From Oscillospiraceae bacterium (GTDB lineage: Bacteria; Bacillota; Clostridia; Oscillospirales; Ruminococcaceae): a stretch of 7,390 bases of DNA. The stretch covers positions 1-7,390 of the forward strand of contig JAEDGE010000101.1 of the NCBI GenBank assembly GCA_016297675.1, given 5' to 3'. Every line of letters starts with the position of its first letter. Within the stretch, counting starts at the first letter, position 1. The position numbers and the translations under genes were made by a program. Below the pieces are notes generated by a model, which saw only the letters and a program-made list of their open reading frames with translations, searched no databases and was not told where the DNA came from. Shown here piece after piece: positions 1 to 6,043 of this stretch.

Positions 1-938
1 GATTTGTATACTATACTGATTACATTCAAAGCAATTATACTGACACAATCACAGATAAAGATTTGATTTCGAGCATTCTAAAAAATCTGAAAGAAGACAA
101 GGATTTATTCGAGAACGGCGGACACGGAAATTATTACAGCAATGAACCACGTAACAGATATCAGGGATTCTATTTCAAAATCGAAACCAAATCCGAAACG
201 CGTTACCGTTATATCCGAATTGACTCCAAAACACAACGTGTACTTGCGGAACAATTGCAGCAGTCCTTCCAGAATGGCAATGAATCGTGGAGAATTCCGC
301 CGGAACCCATTGAGGGTTCTATCTGGACATATAATGATGGCGGTTATAACTGGGAGGAAGGCAGTGAAAAGCGAACTGCGTTATTTGAGCAACTGAAAGA
401 AGAACTACAAACGGTTGACTTTTTAGATTGGTATGATATCAATCACAACGGAACAGAAACAGCCACTTTCTATTTTAACTACGAAGTACACACAGAAGAC
501 AAAGAAACCTATCAATTCAACATACCGGTTTATGCCGCTCTCTATCCAAAAACAGCTGAACTTTACAATACATACTTGTATGAAAGTGAAAAAGAGGAAA
601 TTGCAGAGGCAAAACAATTTGTAGAAACCAAAATGCAAAATCTCAGATCAAGTGAAGATTATGATGTTGATATCACAGCCTACTATTATGATACGAAAAG
701 CCAGTCCTATCAGACAGCTGATATCAGCAGCACCACTTTTCTGAAAGAAATCTTTGAAAATGGTCTGTTAGATCAGCCGATCGGCAATACGGATTCCTAT
801 GTTGACATCAATATTTATGTGTACTATGATGAATACACCTATGATGAAGATGCATACTATGGCGGAAACTTACGAGTTGCCGTAAAGAGCGATATTTTAA
901 AATCATTCATCTCAGATGAATATCAAGATGTGAATTGA
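1..938 (+). CDS. C-terminal part of a large protein; possibly an ABC-2 permease extracytoplasmic domain
   Basis: The frame is open from the left edge (first full codon at 3) to TGA at 936-938, so this is the 3' end of a longer gene and about 311 residues are visible. A TTG at 63 could be read as a start, but it has no good ribosome binding site and the frame continues upstream without a stop, so I treat the gene as 5'-truncated. The visible part is soluble, acidic and Tyr-rich, with no membrane segment. It has alternating beta-rich stretches and short helices, such as a helix near codons 115-131 and a Tyr/Asp-rich end. The general pattern (a 'TDKDLISSIL' helix, a basic RYRYI strand, then a Y-x-F-x-IPVY-x-x-LYPKT stretch) reminds me of the DUF6449-type C-terminal domain found after the membrane segments of some clostridial ABC-2 permeases. 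That match is from memory and uncertain. The gene converges on the deacetylase gene and ends just before a terminator. Confidence 0.55.
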   Translation, partial: FVYYTDYIQSNYTDTITDKDLISSILKNLKEDKDLFENGGHGNYYSNEPRNRYQGFYFKIETKSETRYRYIRIDSKTQRVLAEQLQQSFQNGNESWRIPPEPIEGSIWTYNDGGYNWEEGSEKRTALFEQLKEELQTVDFLDWYDINHNGTETATFYFNYEVHTEDKETYQFNIPVYAALYPKTAELYNTYLYESEKEEIAEAKQFVETKMQNLRSSEDYDVDITAYYYDTKSQSYQTADISSTTFLKEIFENGLLDQPIGNTDSYVDINIYVYYDEYTYDEDAYYGGNLRVAVKSDILKSFISDEYQDVN

Positions 939-971
939 TGTGTAACAACACGCAGAATATTTGAAAGAGAA

Positions 972-1015
972 AGAAGCCGTCCTTCTGATTGACAGGAGAA
1001 CGGCTTCTGATTTTA
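972..1015. terminator. Bidirectional intrinsic terminator between convergent genes
   Basis: A 9-bp perfect stem, AGAAGCCGT (972-980) with ACGGCTTCT (1000-1008), closes a 19-nt loop that can add a further CCT/AGG pairing. On the plus strand it is followed by GA and four T (1011-1014). On the minus strand it is followed by a T/C-rich run. It lies 33 bp after the stop of the left-edge gene and downstream of the deacetylase stop at 1081, so it can serve both. The U-tract is imperfect in either direction. Confidence 0.7.
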
Positions 1016-1062
1016 TACAAAAGAATTGATCGCTTTACAAATCCAATGCCCTTCTTTTGTAT
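1015..1062. repeat. 11-bp perfect inverted repeat downstream of the deacetylase gene
   Basis: ATACAAAAGAA at 1015-1025 is the exact reverse complement of TTCTTTTGTAT at 1052-1062, with a 26-nt spacer. It sits between the deacetylase stop codon (1081) and the terminator hairpin (972-1008). In the deacetylase transcript it would form a 3'-end stem just before the terminator. The role is unknown; a 3' mRNA-stabilising stem is the simplest reading. Confidence 0.55.
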
Positions 1063-1080
1063 GGAACAAAGAGAAAAGCA

Positions 1081-2064
1081 TCAATATGATTCTACGGAAT
1101 CCGTACACATTGCTTCCTCACAAGGCACAGTTTCTGTCATCTCCTCTGATGAGGATTCCACTGTGGTTGTATTGTTAGAAGCATCCGGCGTTGGATAATA
1201 GCTTGGTTCATCTGGATGCATGTCAATCACTAACATCCCATTTTCTAACTGAAAATCTCGATAATATGCCATTTCACTCAATGTGACTAACTGATACCCC
1301 TGCTCAATCAGTGTCGGAATCAGTTGCTCTGCGGCTGCCGCAGTAGGCGCATAGAAGTCATGCATGAGTACAATATCGCCGTCTTCTATATAATTCAATA
1401 CGGTGTTGACCGTTGAAGCAGTATCTCTGGTATCCCAGTCTCTGGTATCAATCGACCAGAATGCAAGCGGTTTTTGAATTTGCAGGCGAACATCATCATT
1501 AAATGAACCATAAGGCGGACGCAGCCAGTAAGGATATCGACCAATCAAGTCAAAAACAGTATCATCTGTCTTCTTGACAGTATTATCCACCTCTTTGGCA
1601 GATGCTTTTGTCAAATTACAATGATCATAGGTATGGCTGCCGATTTCACACCCCAGTGATGCCGCACGTTTGATATGCTCACCTGTATATGTATTGATAT
1701 TTTCACCAACCACAAAGAAGGTGGCATGTGCATTATTTTGTTCCAACACATCTAAAATAGTAGCAGTATGTTCGCTTGGTCCATCGTCAAATGTCAGTGC
1801 AACCATTGGCTTGTCCGGATCAATCCCCGCATCATAGTCAATAAAAGGTGCATACAAATCTGTTGTTGTAGTGGTTGTAACAGTTGTTGTTTCTGGCGTG
1901 GTCGTTGTTTCTGTTGGAACCGTTTCAGTTGCCATCGCCATAATGGCATTCGATTGTTCTTGTAGCATCGCAATTTCCTCTGGATTGTTCACACGATTGC
2001 AGCCACTAAACAACCCTATTACAGCTACAAATCCACAGATAGTTTTCCAATATTGTTTTTGCAT
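1081..2064 (-). CDS. Lipoprotein polysaccharide deacetylase (NodB/CE4 family)
   Basis: A predicted membrane-anchored extracellular carbohydrate esterase that removes N- or O-acetyl groups from a glycan (peptidoglycan, chitin-like polymer or xylan; the substrate cannot be told). Numbered from ATG at 2064 (327 residues), it has a lipoprotein signal with lipobox LFSGC (Cys22) and a Thr/Glu/Pro tether at about 46-69 that includes a run of six Thr. The NodB domain follows at about 85-265. All five CE4 motifs are present: TFDDGP (91-96, catalytic base Asp93, metal ligand Asp94), SHTYDH (143-148, metal ligands His144 and His148), RPPYG (182-186), the D-x-x-DW segment (206-210) and LMHD (His235). The tail after about 287 is again Thr/Ser/Glu-rich and holds two Cys, which is unusual. 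Start choice: ATG 2064 gives a standard lysine-bearing signal peptide; ATG 2088 and TTG 2106 are in-frame alternatives, and 2088 has GGGAAG close upstream. It is transcribed from the promoter at 2283-2311 and convergent with the left-edge gene. Confidence 0.92.
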   Translation of the reverse strand: MQKQYWKTICGFVAVIGLFSGCNRVNNPEEIAMLQEQSNAIMAMATETVPTETTTTPETTTVTTTTTTDLYAPFIDYDAGIDPDKPMVALTFDDGPSEHTATILDVLEQNNAHATFFVVGENINTYTGEHIKRAASLGCEIGSHTYDHCNLTKASAKEVDNTVKKTDDTVFDLIGRYPYWLRPPYGSFNDDVRLQIQKPLAFWSIDTRDWDTRDTASTVNTVLNYIEDGDIVLMHDFYAPTAAAAEQLIPTLIEQGYQLVTLSEMAYYRDFQLENGMLVIDMHPDEPSYYPTPDASNNTTTVESSSEEMTETVPCEEAMCTDSVESY

Positions 2065-2282
2065 GTTTTTGTTGTCATCCCCTAACATTTCTTCCCATCT
2101 ATACAATTAGATGATATGTTCTTTTTTCTCACACATCGACGGATCATATCCGCACAAACATATATCTGCTTTATGCAAATATAATTTTATTTTTGAAACA
2201 AAATCTGCTGGTATCGCACCAAATACGACAAAATCATAAACAGTACACAGACAGATATAAACGAAGCGTTTCAGTATTTTCC

Positions 2283-2311
2283 ATTTTATCATAAAAAAAC
2301 CTTTTTGTCAA
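2283..2311 (-). promoter_or_regulatory. Sigma-A promoter for the deacetylase gene
   Basis: On the minus strand a perfect -35 TTGACA (2311-2306) is followed after exactly 17 bp by -10 TAAAAT (2288-2283), five of six matching TATAAT. Predicted transcription starts near 2276, giving a leader of about 210 nt before ATG 2064. I see no recognisable riboswitch in that leader. Confidence 0.8.
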
Positions 2312-2353
2312 CTGATTTTTCCGCATAATTATCGTGTATTCTGACACGCATGG

Positions 2354-2373
2354 TTGTTTCTTTTTAGAAACAA
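2354..2373. promoter_or_regulatory. Candidate operator dyad between divergent promoters
   Basis: TTGTTTC (2354-2360) and GAAACAA (2367-2373) form a perfect 7-bp inverted repeat around a 6-nt AT spacer. It ends 8 bp before the -35 of the glycosyltransferase promoter and starts 43 bp behind the -35 of the deacetylase promoter. The geometry suits a dimeric regulator, but no regulator gene is present in the window and the site could be chance in AT-rich DNA. Confidence 0.35.
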
Positions 2374-2381
2374 TTATCAAT

Positions 2382-2410
2382 TTGACTTTTTCCTGCTTGT
2401 GTGCTATAAT
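2382..2410 (+). promoter_or_regulatory. Sigma-A promoter for the GlfT2-like gene
   Basis: -35 TTGACT (2382-2387), a 17-bp spacer, then a perfect -10 TATAAT (2405-2410). The predicted start is near 2417, which gives a leader of about 105 nt before ATG 2522. A 10-bp palindrome ATCATATGAT (2418-2427) covers the first transcribed bases. Confidence 0.82.
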
Positions 2411-2521
2411 GATAAAAATCATATGATCGTCGTTTGACCATGCGGCAGATTTGCAATCGTTTCTGATCCTGAAAACAGATTTCGCCTTGCATCAAAAATA
2501 AACATCCCCGGAGGAAACAGC

Positions 2522-4204
2522 ATGAATATTGAACTCTATGCCATGCGTCTACCCGATGCGTCCATACCAGATGCCATACCGGAAACACTATATATCCGTA
2601 CAAAGGGAACGGTCATCCGAAACGTAAATAGCCTGCAAATGGCATATGACAGTATACTCTCTTTCGACACATGGTTTGGCTGTTTCGACTATATGCAATG
2701 GCGGAAAAATACCATTGTCACAACACCAATCGCCTGCTTTCAAATAAAAGGTACGATGTTAGTACAGTGCTTGATTCGTACCGCAAACGGTGTTTCCATG
2801 CTCTATGAGCAAACAGTAACCGGCGATGGCATCCATCCACAAGTATTTCCCTTTTCCCTCTCTCATTTGCCGGAAAACGGATTTCTGTATTTTCAGCTTC
2901 AAGCCAAATCGGATTCCTGCCAGTTTTTAAGTGGTTATTATCTGGCAGATGTGCCTGCACTTTGTCCTGTTCAGTTGGCGGCTGTCATCTGCACACACCA
3001 GAGAGAAGAATGGGTTTCCCGTACAATACAGCAGCTTTTTCAATGGCAAGCGGCACACCATCCGCTTCCGCTGACAGTCTTTCTCATTGACAATGGACAA
3101 ACATGGACAAAAGAGAAATTACCGAAAACCGAACAAATTCGATTATTCCACAATCAAAATACTGGCGGCAGCGGTGGGTTTACCCGTGGAGTACAGGAAG
3201 CATTACAGGAAAAAAAATATACACACATTTTATTGATGGATGATGATATTATTGCCGACTGGAATGGCATTGCCCGAACCATTGCATTTCTCTCTGTTTG
3301 CAAACCAGAACTACAGGAAACGCTTACTGTTGGCGGAACGATGATGGACATTATGCATCCATCTGTTCAGTTTGAAGCGGGTGCATTCTGTAAAGATCGC
3401 TGCCTGACGGGTGTGCAGTCACAAACTGACCTGACAGACGAAAATATTCTGCTGTCACGCATGACACCATTTCCAGCAAATTATGCTGCATGGTGGGCGT
3501 GTTTTCTGCCAGTTGCTGCGGTAAAAAAAGCCGGGCTGCCCATGCCGTTTTTTATTAAAATGGACGATGTGGAATATGCCCTGCAAATGCACCAAACAGT
3601 TGTTATGATGACAGGTGTCTGTGTCTGGCATGAAAATTTCTACTTGAAATATGCACCATGGAATGAGTATTATATTACCCGAAATGGCTGTATTACTTAT
3701 GCGATGCATGGGCAAGCTGGCAATCCCATCTCTGTTACCAAGGAGCTTTGGCGTACGGTTCTGCGACTGCTTTTTCTGTACCGTTATGATACAGCAGACT
3801 TTGTATTGCAAGGGTATCGTGACTTTTTGCGTGGCTGGTCTTGGCTGGCAGAAACCAATGCGATACAGTTGCATCAAACACTGCTACAGCAGCAGGAAAC
3901 TGGAACAGAACAATTTTCTATGGATGGAAAAGATGTACCGGCAGATATTCCGCAAATTTCGTTTTTTCATGCGACTGTGGCAGATTGCAAAAAACAGAAC
4001 ACGGTTTTCTTCTTTCATCCATTTACAAAAAAAGGAATGTTAGCAAAACAAAATAACCACCGATTTTTCCGTACTTTATGGCGTATGATGAGGATTTCTG
4101 TTCGGATGATATTTACCTATCATCGAACCGTTCAAGGCTATCAACAACATCGGGAGACACTTTGCAATGATACTGCATGGCACAATCGCAATGATAAGAA
4201 ATAA
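2522..4204 (+). CDS. GlfT2-like galactofuranosyltransferase-family glycosyltransferase (GT2)
   Basis: A predicted processive or chain-building sugar transferase of the GlfT2 type, which in mycobacteria uses UDP-galactofuranose to extend cell-wall galactan. The exact donor here is inferred, not shown. The 560 residues (family archetype is about 637) fall into three parts: an N-terminal beta-sandwich (about 1-150, with the typical SFDTWFGCFDYMQW and WRKNT stretch at 47-64), a GT-A domain (about 151-380) and a helical C-terminal domain (about 385-560). Motifs: ICTHQRE near 156-162 at the start of the GT-A fold; NTGGSGGFTRG at 213-223; the metal-binding DDD at 240-242 in LLMDDDI; paired Trp at 324-325 in the acceptor site; MDDVE at 347-351 with the catalytic acids; and WHENFY with His370. 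The start is fixed by GGAGG at 2510-2514, 7 nt before ATG. It is monocistronic here, with no UDP-galactopyranose mutase gene beside it. The enzyme should act on the cytoplasmic face of the membrane. Confidence 0.87.
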   Translation: MNIELYAMRLPDASIPDAIPETLYIRTKGTVIRNVNSLQMAYDSILSFDTWFGCFDYMQWRKNTIVTTPIACFQIKGTMLVQCLIRTANGVSMLYEQTVTGDGIHPQVFPFSLSHLPENGFLYFQLQAKSDSCQFLSGYYLADVPALCPVQLAAVICTHQREEWVSRTIQQLFQWQAAHHPLPLTVFLIDNGQTWTKEKLPKTEQIRLFHNQNTGGSGGFTRGVQEALQEKKYTHILLMDDDIIADWNGIARTIAFLSVCKPELQETLTVGGTMMDIMHPSVQFEAGAFCKDRCLTGVQSQTDLTDENILLSRMTPFPANYAAWWACFLPVAAVKKAGLPMPFFIKMDDVEYALQMHQTVVMMTGVCVWHENFYLKYAPWNEYYITRNGCITYAMHGQAGNPISVTKELWRTVLRLLFLYRYDTADFVLQGYRDFLRGWSWLAETNAIQLHQTLLQQQETGTEQFSMDGKDVPADIPQISFFHATVADCKKQNTVFFFHPFTKKGMLAKQNNHRFFRTLWRMMRISVRMIFTYHRTVQGYQQHRETLCNDTAWHNRNDKK

Positions 4205-4232
4205 TAAAATGAATTTTTTATTTCTTATTTTT
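4196..4232 (+). terminator. Weak AT-rich terminator after the glycosyltransferase gene
   Basis: AAGAAATAA (4196-4204, including the stop codon) can pair with TTATTTCTT (4218-4226), followed by A and five T (4228-4232). The stem is nine pairs but has only one G-C pair, so termination may be inefficient. Confidence 0.4.
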
Positions 4233-4273
4233 GATTTAAAAATAAATTTCTATGGAGTGCCCAGTTCTCATTG

Positions 4274-4302
4274 TTGACAAGTGACATCGATTATAGTATA
4301 AT
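4274..4302 (+). promoter_or_regulatory. Perfect consensus sigma-A promoter for the Ser/Thr-tethered lipoprotein
   Basis: TTGACA (4274-4279), a spacer of exactly 17 bp, then TATAAT (4297-4302). Both hexamers match the consensus at all positions. Predicted transcription starts near 4309, about 105 nt before ATG 4414, so the lipoprotein is expected to be strongly expressed. Confidence 0.88.
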
Positions 4303-4413
4303 AATGTGGTATTTCAAAAAGAAACATTGTATTTTTGCTTCGGATTTGACATGTTGCAAACTGTGAAAAATAAAATTCCCATAGCTTGCAGAAAAAAGAG
4401 AGGAGTCATCCAT

Positions 4414-5292
4414 ATGAACAAGCAACGAATTTGTGCCACGGTACTTTCTACTGCGGTATTGGGGGCAATGATTGGATGCGGACAGAAGAATGAAATTGAT
4501 CAGTCTGTTCCAGATACTGTTATTGAAATCGCAAAAACCACTTCTTCCACTTCTGCTACGTCCAGTACACCCTATCAAACAACATCCAGTACATCCGGCA
4601 GCAGCGGAAGCAATACCAGTTCGATTTCCGCCAGCAGTTCTGTTTCCACTACCACTGTTGTAACAACCATCCACTATGCTGGCAATCCAAATTTGACAGT
4701 TCGGAAAACAGCAGAGGTGATTCCGGAAACGCAGACGGCTACACAGGCACCCATTACTACGGTTACAACCGCTCTGGAAACAGAAGTTTCTGTTACAGAA
4801 GCTCCTGTAGAAGCACCATCAGAAACAGCTACAACCATTGGTTCACTGGTCACACCAAATGGTATGTTTACAGAAGAGGATATGCGATTTACCTTTGACG
4901 GTGTTTCGATTAAGCCAGGAGAAGATAGTATGGCATTCCGCACGGCAATGGATAAAGATTTTATTTCAACTGAATGGGTAGATGGTTTCCCATTTATTTC
5001 CTATGATGAACTCGGAATTAAATTAGAGCTGATTGGTGATGGGTTAGGAACGAAAGCAGTTACCATTTCTGGAACATCTGTTGCAACAGAAAAAGGTATT
5101 CATGTGGGGTCCACACCGGATGAAGTAAGAGCCGCTTATGGTAGTATCTATGAACCAGTCAGCGGTGGAGCAATCTATCGTTATCTGTTTGACAGCAATG
5201 GAGACGGTGAGAATGACTATCAGATGGATATTACATTTGACGGCAATAGCCTTGTCAGTGAAATTACTTACTGTTGTCTTACTATCGGATAA
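4414..5292 (+). CDS. Ser/Thr-tethered lipoprotein with a small C-terminal domain of unknown function
   Basis: I do not recognise a specific family. The start is ATG 4414, with AGGAG (4401-4405) 8 nt upstream; the frame is open back to 4306, but those codons lie at or before the predicted transcription start. The product is 292 residues. Residues 1-22 are a lipoprotein signal (KQR n-region, hydrophobic core, lipobox MIGC with Cys22). A long low-complexity tether follows (about 41-145), first Ser/Thr/Gly-rich and then Thr/Glu/Pro/Val-rich. A compact domain covers about 150-292. It contains GIHVGSTPDEVRAAYG (228-243), which resembles the 'G-x-x-x-x-EV-x-x-x-yG' helix-entry motif of SmpA/BLIP-like two-layer domains. 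It also contains DSNGDGEND (260-268), a calcium-loop-like D-x-N-x-DG-x-x-D pattern between two beta strands. It should be surface-anchored and project through the wall. It is monocistronic, from the perfect promoter at 4274-4302 to the terminator at 5315. Confidence 0.85.
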   Translation: MNKQRICATVLSTAVLGAMIGCGQKNEIDQSVPDTVIEIAKTTSSTSATSSTPYQTTSSTSGSSGSNTSSISASSSVSTTTVVTTIHYAGNPNLTVRKTAEVIPETQTATQAPITTVTTALETEVSVTEAPVEAPSETATTIGSLVTPNGMFTEEDMRFTFDGVSIKPGEDSMAFRTAMDKDFISTEWVDGFPFISYDELGIKLELIGDGLGTKAVTISGTSVATEKGIHVGSTPDEVRAAYGSIYEPVSGGAIYRYLFDSNGDGENDYQMDITFDGNSLVSEITYCCLTIG

Positions 5293-5314
5293 TTTTATGA
5301 TTAATAACCATATT

Positions 5315-5349
5315 AAAAGGCAGCCTGCATTTTGCAAGCTGCCTTTTTT
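5315..5349. terminator. Strong bidirectional intrinsic terminator
   Basis: AAAAGGCAGC (5315-5324) pairs with GCTGCCTTTT (5338-5347). Past one C/A mismatch, an inner TGCA/TGCA stem closes a TTT loop. The plus strand ends in six T (5344-5349), and the minus strand ends in four T from the A-run. It lies between the stop codons of two convergent genes (5292 and 5377) and can terminate both. Confidence 0.9.
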
Positions 5350-5376
5350 GTATTGGTTAATCTCTGAGAAATAGTT

Positions 5377-5691
5377 TTATGCTTGCTTTAGCATATCCAA
5401 AATAGAGCTTTTCGGAAGTGCCCCCACATTCTGTGCGACAACCTTACCGCCTTTCAAAACCACCAATGTTGGAATGCTCATGACACCAAATTTTTGTGCC
5501 AGTTCTGGTGCCTCGTCTACATCTACTTTGCAAATCTGATAATCACTGTTTTCCTCTGCGATTTCATCCACCAGCGGTGAAACCATTCTGCACGGTCCAC
5601 ACCATGTCGCATAGAAATCAATCAAAACTGGCTTGCTGGTTTGCAAAACTGCTGTTTCAAAATTATCATTTGTTACCTTGATGACTGCCAT
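5377..5691 (-). CDS. trxA: Thioredoxin
   Basis: A small cytoplasmic dithiol-disulfide oxidoreductase that reduces protein disulfides. It is 104 residues from ATG 5691, the usual thioredoxin length. The active site WCGPC is at 30-34, Asp25 is the buried acid, and SIPT with cis-Pro74 is in place, followed by the VVLKGG strand and a C-terminal helix. One extra Cys (54) lies in the ICKVDVD strand. ATG 5691 is preferred over ATG 5700 because AGGAAAGG sits directly against 5700 but at normal distance from 5691. The gene begins inside the end of the upstream reductase gene (26-nt overlap, 5666-5691), so translation is probably coupled. The neighbour suggests its electrons come from ferredoxin. Confidence 0.95.
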   Translation of the reverse strand: MAVIKVTNDNFETAVLQTSKPVLIDFYATWCGPCRMVSPLVDEIAEENSDYQICKVDVDEAPELAQKFGVMSIPTLVVLKGGKVVAQNVGALPKSSILDMLKQA

Positions 5692-5911
5692 TTTCTTCAT
5701 CCTTTCCTGTCGTATCTTTGTACTTGTAATAGAGCATGCAGTGACAATAGCCCTCAAAATCCGGATCGGCAATCTGTGCACGAAATTCCTCGCAAATGCA
5801 TTTATATGCTTCTGTTCGTTCTATGCGGCAAGGACAATAACCGTCTTTTTTCTTGAGTCCCTCTTTGATTGCTTTCACCAGTTCTGTATCTGTATTCAGT
5901 CGAACACCCAT
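5666..5911 (-). CDS. Ferredoxin-thioredoxin reductase catalytic (beta) subunit-type protein
   Basis: A small 4Fe-4S redox protein expected to take electrons from ferredoxin and reduce the thioredoxin encoded next to it. It is 81 residues from ATG 5911. The three family Cys pairs are present: CPC (26-28), CIC (38-40) and CHC (56-58). By analogy with the plant and cyanobacterial enzyme, Cys26, 38, 40 and 56 bind the cluster and Cys28-Cys58 form the redox-active disulfide. The spacing (9 residues, then 15) differs from the plant form (16, then 8), as in shorter prokaryotic homologues. ATG 5911 has GGAG 10 nt upstream and a leader of about 32 nt from the predicted promoter. The in-frame ATG at 5932 would leave only about 11 nt of leader and no ribosome binding site. 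No variable (alpha) subunit gene is adjacent. The tail after residue 66 is charged and probably disordered. Confidence 0.88.
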   Translation of the reverse strand: MGVRLNTDTELVKAIKEGLKKKDGYCPCRIERTEAYKCICEEFRAQIADPDFEGYCHCMLYYKYKDTTGKDEENGSHQGNK

Positions 5912-5949
5912 GTTGTCCACGCTCCATTCCATCGGATTTTACTTCTATC

Positions 5950-5978
5950 ATCATACAACATCTGTAAGAATTTTGCAA
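5950..5978 (-). promoter_or_regulatory. Sigma-A promoter for the reductase-thioredoxin pair
   Basis: On the minus strand -35 TTGCAA (5978-5973) is followed after 17 bp by -10 TATGAT (5955-5950). Predicted transcription starts near 5943, which supports ATG 5911 as the reductase start. It lies in the gap of about 130 bp after the enolase stop. Confidence 0.65.
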
Positions 5979-6027
5979 GTGTTTTCTGTGTCTTTTTTAT
6001 CTTTTCAGCACGATTTCCATTCTATTG

Positions 6028-6043
6028 AAAAAATGCATTTTTT
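6028..6043. repeat. 16-bp perfect AT-rich palindrome at the enolase stop
   Basis: AAAAAATGCATTTTTT reads the same on both strands and overlaps the enolase stop codon (6044-6042). As RNA it could form only a weak A6/U6 stem with a TGCA loop, ending in U residues. It may be a poor terminator for enolase; I see no better one before the reductase promoter. Confidence 0.4.

Larger units (their letters stand above)
2065..2521. other. Divergent intergenic region of about 460 bp
   Basis: This gene-free stretch separates the divergently transcribed deacetylase (-) and glycosyltransferase (+). It holds the minus promoter (2283-2311), a plus promoter (2382-2410), a 7-bp-arm dyad between them (2354-2373), a short CGTGT/ACACG hairpin (2333-2348) and a 10-bp palindrome at the plus start site (2418-2427). 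A 61-codon minus-strand frame (2292-2107) lies in the deacetylase leader, but its ATG overlaps the -10 element and it has no ribosome binding site, so I do not call it a gene. Confidence 0.7.

Noticed and set aside
1861..1930. Low-complexity GTT/GTA-rich run as a tandem repeat or CRISPR-like array
   Set aside because: It is the complement of Thr codons in the deacetylase tether, with no regular repeat-spacer structure.
2107..2292. 61-codon minus-strand reading frame upstream of the deacetylase
   Set aside because: Its ATG overlaps the -10 of the strong minus promoter, so it would not be on that transcript. There is no ribosome binding site, no later good start and no family resemblance.
3455..3877. 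140-codon minus-strand reading frame inside the glycosyltransferase gene
   Set aside because: It is entirely antisense to a well-supported gene, with no ribosome binding site, promoter or domain resemblance.
4306..4413. Extended N-terminus for the Ser/Thr-tethered lipoprotein
   Set aside because: It would begin at or before the predicted transcription start, would put 36 residues before a good lipoprotein signal, and lacks a ribosome binding site.
4291..4674. Minus-strand Gly/Ser-rich reading frame opposite the lipoprotein
   Set aside because: It is the antisense of the Ser/Thr-rich tether; its composition is a by-product of the repeated codons and it has no start signals.
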